From: DATLHO01 sp035539855
GTDB lineage: Bacteria; Bacteroidota; Ignavibacteria; OLB7
Length of the DNA stretch: 9,330 nucleotides
Direction of reading: 5' to 3'
Assembly (NCBI GenBank): GCA_035539855.1
Contig: DATLHO010000196.1
Location: 1-9,330 of the forward strand
In this document: piece after piece, positions 1 through 5,371 of the stretch
Position numbering within the stretch: position 1 is the first letter of the stretch
Layout of the letters: each line of letters begins with the position of its first letter
Position numbers and translations under genes: made by a program
Notes under the pieces: model-generated
What the model saw: the letters and a program-made list of their open reading frames with translations, nothing else
Database searches by the model: none
Told to the model about the DNA's origin: nothing

Positions 1-54
1 GTAGCAAAGAGAGCGCCCGTCGGAAGTGATTCCGACGGGCGCTCTCTTTGCTAC
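1..54. terminator. Perfect 25-bp hairpin, probable bidirectional terminator
   Basis: Bases 1-25 are the exact reverse complement of bases 30-54, leaving a four-base loop GTGA (a GNRA-type loop when the + strand is transcribed). The outer stem carries AAAGAGAG on the left arm and CTCTCTTT on the right, around a GC-rich core, so an RNA from either strand forms a GC stem with a pyrimidine-rich 3' side. It lies about 145 bases past the cdsA stop, where a transcript end is expected. There is no long clean U-tract after the stem, and the left neighbour is outside the window. Termination is therefore inferred, while the hairpin itself is certain. Confidence 0.6.
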
Positions 55-73
55 AGACCGAAGCCGGCGCCAA

Positions 74-209
74 GTGTCCCCTCGCGAAGCGTGTCCCCTC
101 GCGAAGCGTGTCCCCTCGCGAAGCGTGTCCCCTCGCGAAGCGTGTCCCCTCGCGAAGCGTGTCCCCTCGCGAAGCGTGTCCCCTCGCGCAGCGTGTCCCT
201 TAGCGCAGC
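74..209. repeat. Tandem array of eight 17-bp repeats at the 3' end of cdsA
   Basis: The unit GTGTCCCCTCGCGAAGC is repeated head to tail without spacers. Units 1-6 (74-175) are identical. Unit 7 (176-192) has one change (GCGCAGC). Unit 8 (193-209) reads GTGTCCCTTAGCGCAGC and contains the cdsA stop codon (200-202, antisense) and its last codons. Divergence increases toward cdsA, which suggests the array grew outward from the gene end. Each perfect unit contains GCGAAGC, a heptamer known to form an unusually stable DNA mini-hairpin. The opposite strand has a GGGG run in each of the first seven units. The 17-base period is not a multiple of three, so open frames across it are artefacts. Confidence 0.95.
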
Positions 210-1279
210 GCCGCGTACGTCACGACGTGGAGGTACAGGTAAACGACGGGTGCGACGAACATCAGCGAGTCGAAGCGGTCGAAGACGCCGCCGTGACCGG
301 GGATCAGTTGCGACGAGTCCTTGATGCCGCCGTCGCGCTTGACGTGGGATTCGGCGAGGTCGCCGATCTGGCCGAGGATGCCGACGATCAGTCCCAGGAC
401 GATCGCGTCGCCGATTGAGAGGAAGTCGAGCAACCAGAATTTGAATCCGATCATCGTCGCCACCGCGAAGACCGCTCCGCCGATGCCTCCCTCCCACGTC
501 TTCTTCGGCGAGATGCGCGGCGCCATCTTGTGTTTGCCCATGGCGCGGCCGACATAGTATGCCGCGGAATCGCAGATCCAGATCGTGACCAGCGTCGCGA
601 TCACCATGTAGGCGCCATAGGACGGCGTGTTGAAGATCCCCCCTAGGGTCGCGCCGTCGGCTGTCTGCATCGTACGGGCGAGACCGTACCAGAGCGGCTC
701 CCAGAACTGCCGGATGCCGATCAGTGTTGCGAGAAAGAGCCCGACGTAGACGATACCCGTCAGCGTCGCGGAGTTGTTCGCGATCGGATGCGCATCCTCA
801 CGTCGCATCTCCGCGATCAATGTCGCGAGCACCGCCAGGATGATCACCGCCACGACCATGAAGAACTGGAATGCCTCGGTCGTGATCAATTGCGCGAGCT
901 TCGAGCTGTCGACGAAGCTTTCGTACGACGCGGACGTCGGCGCCGGCGCGACTCCTATCGATCCGATTCGCAGCGCGTACACCAGCTCGGGTATCGCCGG
1001 CGAGAACGCAACCGCCAGCAGCAGTCCGAACACCACACCGATGGCCTTGTGCGGACGCGCGCCCTTTGCCTCGGCGATCCAGTAGAACTCGAGCATCGCG
1101 CCGGTGATTACCAGGCACATGAACAGGAAGAACGCCCAGTCGCCGAGCCAGACGGCGCCGAGGACGATGGGAATGCCGATGGCGCCGGTGAGCACGCGCA
1201 TGCGGGCGTTGCCATACCTGCGCTCGAAGGCCGTCGGGCCGTGCGGCCATCCGCGGGTGTCGACTGGTTGATCGGTCAT
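200..1279 (-). CDS. cdsA: Phosphatidate cytidylyltransferase (CDP-diacylglycerol synthase)
   Basis: This integral inner-membrane enzyme makes CDP-diacylglycerol from phosphatidate and CTP, the branch-point precursor of phosphatidylserine, phosphatidylglycerol and cardiolipin. The 359-residue product has several hydrophobic segments (about 28-60, 78-93, 136-156, 172-190, 222-236, 262-307 and 338-352). It carries the complete family signature at residues 311-337: S-x-V-K-R, then K-D, then P-G-H-G-G and D-R-F-D. Upstream is the conserved block around D237, GR (244-245), GK (248-249) and SPKKTWEGG (257-265). It is longer than the roughly 285-residue E. coli enzyme because of loops near 107-133 and 191-222. 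The start ATG at 1279 is chosen because the upstream in-frame extension is low-complexity and intergenic in character; no strong ribosome site is seen. The stop codon lies inside the last unit of a tandem repeat. It follows the DUF2007 gene on the same strand after 102 bases. Confidence 0.96.
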   Translation of the reverse strand: MTDQPVDTRGWPHGPTAFERRYGNARMRVLTGAIGIPIVLGAVWLGDWAFFLFMCLVITGAMLEFYWIAEAKGARPHKAIGVVFGLLLAVAFSPAIPELVYALRIGSIGVAPAPTSASYESFVDSSKLAQLITTEAFQFFMVVAVIILAVLATLIAEMRREDAHPIANNSATLTGIVYVGLFLATLIGIRQFWEPLWYGLARTMQTADGATLGGIFNTPSYGAYMVIATLVTIWICDSAAYYVGRAMGKHKMAPRISPKKTWEGGIGGAVFAVATMIGFKFWLLDFLSIGDAIVLGLIVGILGQIGDLAESHVKRDGGIKDSSQLIPGHGGVFDRFDSLMFVAPVVYLYLHVVTYAALR

Positions 1280-1305
1280 CGTTGTGATTCTGTCGAACTG
1301 TGGTG

Positions 1306-1346
1306 CGGATCGACCCCGGTCGGATTCGCCGGTGCAGGTCGATCCG
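1306..1346. repeat. Inverted repeat between the DUF2007 gene and cdsA
   Basis: CGGATCGACC (1306-1315) is exactly matched by its reverse complement GGTCGATCCG (1337-1346). Inside the loop, CCGG at 1316-1319 can pair with CCGG at 1329-1332, extending the stem across a four-base bulge. It lies 27 bases upstream of the cdsA start, in the intercistronic RNA of the leftward unit. No U-run follows on the minus strand, so it is not a standard terminator. An operator, an RNA-stability element or a cdsA leader structure are alternatives. Confidence 0.6.
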
Positions 1347-1348
1347 AA

Positions 1349-1396
1349 TCTATTGCGAGGCATCAGTACGAGCCATCCGTTCTATTGCGAGGCATC
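1349..1396. repeat. 16-bp direct repeat copying the DUF2007 stop region
   Basis: TCTATTGCGAGGCATC occurs at 1349-1364 and again at 1381-1396, 32 bases apart. On the minus strand the second copy encodes the last four residues (DASQ) and the TAG stop of the DUF2007 protein. The first copy is therefore a duplicate of the gene end lying just past the stop. This resembles the cdsA 3' end, where the stop region also belongs to a repeat. Confidence 0.85.
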
Positions 1397-1738
1397 CGTG
1401 TCGTCTTCGTCGTCGGCTTCCAATCCCGGCTCTGCGAGCACGCGCTCGGCCTCCTCGAGGTGCGCCTCGGGAACGAATACCTTCGCGACCGCGAGCGCGC
1501 CGACGGTGAAGCTCCTCGTGGAATCGACCTGCGACAGCACGCACGCCGGGACGCCGTTGGCGATCAGTCGCCCGGCGACGAACCGCGCCTCGTACTCGGC
1601 CGAGAAGGTCCTGACGATCACCCAGCGAGGTTCGAGCTCGGCGGTCTCCTCGGGCTCCGGCTCGACATCGGCGCCACAGGCGACGCAGCTCGTGAGTCCG
1701 GGAGGCACGGCGTGAAAGCAGGCGTTGCAGACGATCAT
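1382..1738 (-). CDS. Zinc-ribbon DUF2007-like protein
   Basis: This is a small cytoplasmic protein of 118 residues with two parts. The N-terminus is a zinc ribbon with cysteines C4, C7, C18 and C21 (two CxxC pairs). After an acidic linker (about 26-36), residues 38-103 resemble DUF2007, a 'putative prokaryotic signal-transducing' domain: a WVIVRTF strand, a helix (EYEARFVAGRLIANGVPA), and a final VFVPEAHLEEAERVL segment typical of the family. The tail is strongly acidic. The biochemical role of DUF2007 is not established. It is the first gene of a leftward pair with cdsA, so a link to membrane lipid synthesis is possible but only by context. No Shine-Dalgarno sequence precedes ATG 1738. A TTGGGC / TACATT pair with an 18-base spacer ends five bases from the start, which would give a leaderless message. 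Confidence 0.85.
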   Translation of the reverse strand: MIVCNACFHAVPPGLTSCVACGADVEPEPEETAELEPRWVIVRTFSAEYEARFVAGRLIANGVPACVLSQVDSTRSFTVGALAVAKVFVPEAHLEEAERVLAEPGLEADDEDDTDASQ

Positions 1739-1767
1739 GCGGCAATGTAGGCCACGGGCCCCGATTG

Positions 1768-1789
1768 GCCCAACCTCGAGGGGTTGGGC
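1768..1789. promoter_or_regulatory. Inverted repeat in the divergent promoter region, possible operator
   Basis: GCCCAACC (1768-1775) and GGTTGGGC (1782-1789) form a perfect 8-bp inverted repeat with a six-base gap. It lies between the divergent DUF2007 gene and the GldL-like operon, close to the predicted promoters of both, and overlaps the candidate minus-strand -35 box. This placement suits a shared operator. A simple RNA hairpin is the alternative. Confidence 0.45.
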
Positions 1790-1804
1790 GCCGGGTCCGC
1801 TTCA

Positions 1805-1833
1805 TTGCGAACCCCTCGGTCAAACGCTATCTT
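1805..1833 (+). promoter_or_regulatory. Candidate promoter of the GldLM-like operon
   Basis: TTGCGA (1805-1810) and TATCTT (1828-1833) are separated by 17 bases, the ideal sigma-70 spacing. The -10 box ends 10 bases before ATG 1844, so the transcript leader would be only a few bases long. This fits the absence of a Shine-Dalgarno sequence before that start. No experimental support is available. Confidence 0.45.
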
Positions 1834-1843
1834 GCTCCACTGC

Positions 1844-2683
1844 ATGAACCAGCAAACCCTCTCCAACCTCGCAACTCCCGCCGGCCGTGCCGCCTACCAG
1901 GAGCTCTGGCACGACCTGATCATCCACCAGCGCCGCGCCGTCGTTCCCGCGCTCTGGCAGCTGTGGCGGATGGCCGCGTACGGCCAGGAGATGCGGATGA
2001 CCGCCAGCGACAACGCGTACAGGATCGGCCAGCGGCTCGGTCCTCGCGTCGGAACGCGGGTGTTCATGGAAGAGGTGATCGTCCGCCACTACTTCAACAA
2101 CGTCCAGGCGCTCGTCTACTTCGGCGCGGTGATCCTGCTCGTGTTCCTCGGCCTGCGCTTCGCCGGCCTCATGAGCGAGACCGCCTCGCTCATCGGTGTG
2201 GCGATCGAAGCGCTCATGCTGCTGATCCTCTTCGCGGTGCTCTTCTATGCGCCCGAGGATGAGCCGATCGCCAACGGTGTCGCCGCCGACGCCGGGGCCG
2301 TCGACGAGGAGGACGATCGCGAGGTCATCCGCGACGTGCTGCGCGAGATCGAGGAGATCGGCACGAGCTACGCCTCACTCGCGATGCGCCTCGAACAGTC
2401 GGCGCGCGGCCAGGACGATGCGTTGCGCGAGCTCTCGGAGAAGGTCTCGGCAATCAAGGGATTGAACCTCCTCGAATCGCATGCCGAGCGCCTCGAGACG
2501 ACCAACACGCTGCTGGCGCAACTGACCTCGAGCATCGAGGCGATGAACAGTCGCATCGATCTGCTCTTCGGCAAGGAGATCGAGTTCCACGTCCGCCAGG
2601 AGTTGCAGAAGCTCGTCGGCCGCGACGTCAACAACGGCGAGGCCTCGCCGCGCGCCGGCGTTCCCGGAGGCGAGCAGCCATGA
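1844..2683 (+). CDS. GldL-like two-helix membrane protein with a cytoplasmic coiled coil
   Basis: This 279-residue inner-membrane protein starts at ATG 1844; the longer frame from 1784 would read through the promoter region. An unusual amphipathic N-terminal region (1-85) precedes two transmembrane helices at about 88-108 and 118-136. A cytoplasmic C-terminus follows: an acidic stretch (137-160) and then a helical coiled coil (about 160-260) with regular leucine spacing. The second helix begins with I-E-A-L at E122 and ends in a FYAPEDE turn. This recalls the T-E-A-F...FEP pattern of GldL, whose membrane glutamate carries the proton in the type IX secretion motor. The next gene overlaps by ATGA and is GldM-like. 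What is seen: topology, E122, coiled coil, coupling. Inferred: motor role. The N-terminal extension is not typical of GldL, so homology is tentative. Confidence 0.6.
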   Translation: MNQQTLSNLATPAGRAAYQELWHDLIIHQRRAVVPALWQLWRMAAYGQEMRMTASDNAYRIGQRLGPRVGTRVFMEEVIVRHYFNNVQALVYFGAVILLVFLGLRFAGLMSETASLIGVAIEALMLLILFAVLFYAPEDEPIANGVAADAGAVDEEDDREVIRDVLREIEEIGTSYASLAMRLEQSARGQDDALRELSEKVSAIKGLNLLESHAERLETTNTLLAQLTSSIEAMNSRIDLLFGKEIEFHVRQELQKLVGRDVNNGEASPRAGVPGGEQP

Positions 2684-4191
2684 CGCCGAGTCCCGTCAGA
2701 CCGCCCGGATACCGCCGTCGCAAGATCTCGATCGAGATCTACTTCGTGCTGTACCTCTCGGCGATCGTCCTGCTGATGGGCACGACGACACGGACGAAGC
2801 ACGAGGATCCCGACGCGCTCATCCGGACGCTGCGCGAGTTCATGGTCGACTTCCGCGTCGGCGTCGAGAAGGTCGGGCTGATCTACACCATGCTGCCGGC
2901 CGGCCTCGAGGTCGTCCCGGCAAGCGAGCAATTGCGACGCGACAGTGTCAACGTCGTGCGCGCCTGGGGCTCGGTCTCCGATGTGCGCTTCGAGATCACC
3001 GGCATCCGCGACACGACGACCGGACAGATGCTGCCGGTCGAGAGCGCGACGCTCGAGAACAACGGGTTCTCGGCGACCGTGAAGTGGCGACCGAACGGAC
3101 CGATGCAGAACCGCGTCTACGCGATCACGATCGCGGCGAGCGCCGAGCCGGAGGTCCCCGCGACGATCCCGTCCGCATCGCGCGAGCGTGTGGCCGCGGC
3201 GCTGCGCAGCGAAGGACGCGTGCATGACACCGTGACCTTCACCGTCACGGTCTTCGCCGTCACCAACCCGAATCAGATCCACGCCGTCGCCGCGCGCCAG
3301 CAACAGTTGCCCGATACGCCGTCGTCGCCGGCGGCGCTGGCGACCGTGCCGTCTCCGGTCGACGATCTACCGATCACCGGCGGAACGTTCGCCATCGTCG
3401 CAGGGTCCGACCGCGTCACCGCCTTCCCCGGCCGCGCCTGGCGCAACAAGGTCGTCTTCTCCGGCGTGACCGACTTCGAGTCGCAGATCGAGGAGCTCAC
3501 CGTCGCGCCGTCGACCGTGCGCAAAGTCAGCACCTCCGGAGGCACGCTCGTTCTCGAGGGTCCCTCCTTCGGCTCTCCGATGCAGACGGTCACGATCTCC
3601 GCGCGACGCCGCAGCGACGGGCGCTCCGCCAGCGAGTCGTTCGACGTCATGACGGGTCGGTTGAGCGATCCGGTGATTCCCTCTGACATGTACGCCGGCG
3701 AGACATACACCCTGAAGTTTGGCACCGACGGCGTCGAGCCGGGAACGATCTCTGTTCGCGCCAGGGAGCAGGGGCGCGTCGTCGCCGAGGGTGGCGCGGT
3801 GCTGAGCTACCGGCCGCGCGTCACCGGCGTCGTGACGTTCGAGCGCGAGATCAACGGCCGGCCCGCCGGCACGTACGACGCGACGATCCGCGCGCTTCCG
3901 TTCCCGGTTCTCAACTGGAAGAAGGAGAACGCCGAGCACGGCATCGTCACCGCCAAATCCTACGGCACGGTCGACGGTCGGCCGAACAAGGTCGAGCTCA
4001 AGATCCTCGACGGCAATGCCGCGGACGAGCCCGAGCTGATTGCCGACGACTTCGACGAGGAGACGAAGACCCATATCCGCACCTGGCGTGTCTGGAGGCA
4101 GTCGCCGGAGAAGGAGTTCTCGTTCCTCGCCTGGGCCATCGACCGGCGCGGGAGCGCGTCGGGAACGAAACGGAGGATCATCCTCGATTAG
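2680..4191 (+). CDS. GldM-like single-helix periplasmic protein
   Basis: This 503-residue protein has a short basic cytoplasmic N-terminus (YRRRK, 11-15), one transmembrane helix (about 16-34, with E19 near its start), and a long periplasmic part. That part has a helical stretch (about 42-70), beta-rich Ig-like segments (about 90-195, 232-325 and 330-405), a Pro/Ser/Ala linker (about 207-230) and a C-terminal beta region. Length, one N-terminal helix preceded by arginine, and beta-sandwich periplasmic domains match GldM, which forms a dimeric arm reaching the outer membrane and is turned by GldL. It follows the GldL-like gene with an ATGA overlap and a GGAGG ribosome site at 2666-2670. In GldM an arginine at the helix edge pairs with the GldL glutamate; R11-R14 are the obvious candidates here. 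The family assignment rests on architecture and context, not on a high-identity match. Confidence 0.6.
   Translation: MTPSPVRPPGYRRRKISIEIYFVLYLSAIVLLMGTTTRTKHEDPDALIRTLREFMVDFRVGVEKVGLIYTMLPAGLEVVPASEQLRRDSVNVVRAWGSVSDVRFEITGIRDTTTGQMLPVESATLENNGFSATVKWRPNGPMQNRVYAITIAASAEPEVPATIPSASRERVAAALRSEGRVHDTVTFTVTVFAVTNPNQIHAVAARQQQLPDTPSSPAALATVPSPVDDLPITGGTFAIVAGSDRVTAFPGRAWRNKVVFSGVTDFESQIEELTVAPSTVRKVSTSGGTLVLEGPSFGSPMQTVTISARRRSDGRSASESFDVMTGRLSDPVIPSDMYAGETYTLKFGTDGVEPGTISVRAREQGRVVAEGGAVLSYRPRVTGVVTFEREINGRPAGTYDATIRALPFPVLNWKKENAEHGIVTAKSYGTVDGRPNKVELKILDGNAADEPELIADDFDEETKTHIRTWRVWRQSPEKEFSFLAWAIDRRGSASGTKRRIILD
4172..4191 (+). promoter_or_regulatory. Ribosome site and AUU start overlapping a TAG stop
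   Basis: GGAGG at 4172-4176 is followed 10 bases later by ATT (4187-4189), in frame with a secreted protein. The final T of ATT is also the first base of the TAG stop (4189-4191) of the GldM-like gene, giving the junction ATTAG. No ATG, GTG or TTG lies in this frame near the ribosome site. AUU is a real but rare start, known from E. coli infC. Any G-ending start at this spot would destroy the upstream stop. Confidence 0.6.
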
Positions 4192-5371
4192 CCGCATCGC
4201 GTACATATCCCTGCTGCTAGCGCTCGTCGTCGTGACGGGTCCGGCAATCCGCGCGCAGATCGTGCGCCAGTCGACGTGGTCGATCCAGGATCCTCGCTAT
4301 GCGCTTCGCCAGCCGATCGCCGATTCGGTCATCGCCAACGCCGACGAGTGGCTGACGCGGGATAATCCCGATGTGCCCATCGCGCGCTTCGGAGACCGGG
4401 TGCGCGTGACCGTCGTCGAGGAGTTCGACCCGGAGACCGGCGCGATCCGCTCTCGCCTGGCGCAGTTGTCGCTTGGGACGATCGTCATCGACAGCAGCTT
4501 CGCTGAGTTCCTCGCGCCTTCGACGATCACCTCGCTGGTGCGACGTGATCACTTCTGGCGCGACGAGTCGAGCGTCGAGTTCAGTGGTGGAGGCGAGCCG
4601 CTGCGTGTCAGCAGCGCGCGCGACCTCATCGAGGAGGTCGCCTCGCCGATGGCGCAGGAGCCCCGCATCCGCATCGGGCTCGACGAGGTCTCGCTGCGCA
4701 TCGGCGAGCGCGTGCGCGTCTTCGAGGCGCTCGGCTATGAATTGCTCGCGCTGCCCGGCATGAGCTACGGCCGCGTGCGAGCCGGCGTCGTCTACGACCG
4801 GCTCGGGATGTGGGCCGAGTTGCCACTGCCGATCGGCAGCTCGAGCACACCGGCGATCGGCCGGACGCTCGAGGCGGCGTTCGGCGCCGGGCTGTCGTTC
4901 GAAGCCGAGCACTTCAGCGGCGCGATCTCCTGGAGCGGCGCCAGCGACGGCATCGGTGCGCCCGCGCTCGACGGGGATACGACGTTCCTGCTGAGCCGCT
5001 CGGCGACGTTCACGTGGACGATTCCGCTGCGCGACATCGTCGGCGACGATCACCTGACGCTGCGCGTCGGCGGCGGCTACGAGCAGTTCGTTCCGCTCGT
5101 GCGGGCAGCCGACGGACGCCGCGAGGCCGCGCCCATAGACATCCCGAAGCTCCTCGTGCGCGGCGAGTACACCAGCCTGGTCGAAGGCGCCGCGAAACGC
5201 TCCGCGGCGCTGGAGATCTTCGGCACCAGTGCACTCGTCTCCTGGCACGAACAGTTCACGCCTCTCCTCGGCCTGCGCGTCGTCGCCGTCGCGCATGGTC
5301 TGATTGCCGATCGTCCTTCCTATCTTCCGGCGTATTCGGTCCTGATCACGCCGACCATCTCGATCTGGTAG
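4187..5371 (+). CDS. Secreted protein with predicted outer-membrane beta-barrel (barrel protein 1)
   Basis: I do not recognise the family. Read from ATT 4187 the product is 394 residues and begins with an ideal signal peptide: SR, a hydrophobic core at 4-18, and cleavage after IRA (residue 23). An alternative start at GTG 4088 would bury that signal behind 33 extra Arg/Ser-rich residues inside the upstream gene. After a mixed globular region (about 25-175) the protein alternates polar and hydrophobic residues in strand-length blocks with aromatic girdle residues (about 190-394). It ends in ITPTISIW: a terminal aromatic after a beta strand is the usual signal for BAM-dependent barrels. It shares several segments with the next gene product, including WAELPLPIG against FAVLVPFAG, GGGYEQF against GVGYEEF, and the last strand. 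The stop is followed directly by the next ATG. A role as outer-membrane partner of the GldLM-like pair is inferred. Confidence 0.72.
   Translation: MSRIAYISLLLALVVVTGPAIRAQIVRQSTWSIQDPRYALRQPIADSVIANADEWLTRDNPDVPIARFGDRVRVTVVEEFDPETGAIRSRLAQLSLGTIVIDSSFAEFLAPSTITSLVRRDHFWRDESSVEFSGGGEPLRVSSARDLIEEVASPMAQEPRIRIGLDEVSLRIGERVRVFEALGYELLALPGMSYGRVRAGVVYDRLGMWAELPLPIGSSSTPAIGRTLEAAFGAGLSFEAEHFSGAISWSGASDGIGAPALDGDTTFLLSRSATFTWTIPLRDIVGDDHLTLRVGGGYEQFVPLVRAADGRREAAPIDIPKLLVRGEYTSLVEGAAKRSAALEIFGTSALVSWHEQFTPLLGLRVVAVAHGLIADRPSYLPAYSVLITPTISIW

Noticed and set aside
74..209. CRISPR array
   Set aside because: The repeats abut directly with no spacers and the unit is only 17 bases; no cas genes are near.
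26..418. Open frame across the hairpin, the 17-bp array and the end of cdsA
   Set aside because: It encodes only the repeat read in rotating frames and then antisense cdsA; no start signal and no plausible protein.
1306..1346. Rho-independent terminator between the DUF2007 gene and cdsA
   Set aside because: The stem is present, but no U-run follows it on the minus strand, and the loop is 21 bases.
788..1750. Long plus-strand open frame opposite cdsA and the DUF2007 gene
   Set aside because: Arg/Asp/Glu-rich composition of a GC-rich shadow frame; the opposite strand encodes clear conserved proteins.
4040..4186. TTG 4040 (or GTG 4088) as the start of barrel protein 1
   Set aside because: It would overlap the GldM-like gene by more than 100 bases and put an Arg/Ser-rich stretch before the signal peptide; the ribosome site fits ATT 4187.
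2368..5296. Several minus-strand open frames (2368-3303, 3367-4206, 4217-5296)
   Set aside because: Low-complexity shadow translations opposite genes with signal peptides, membrane helices and coupled starts.
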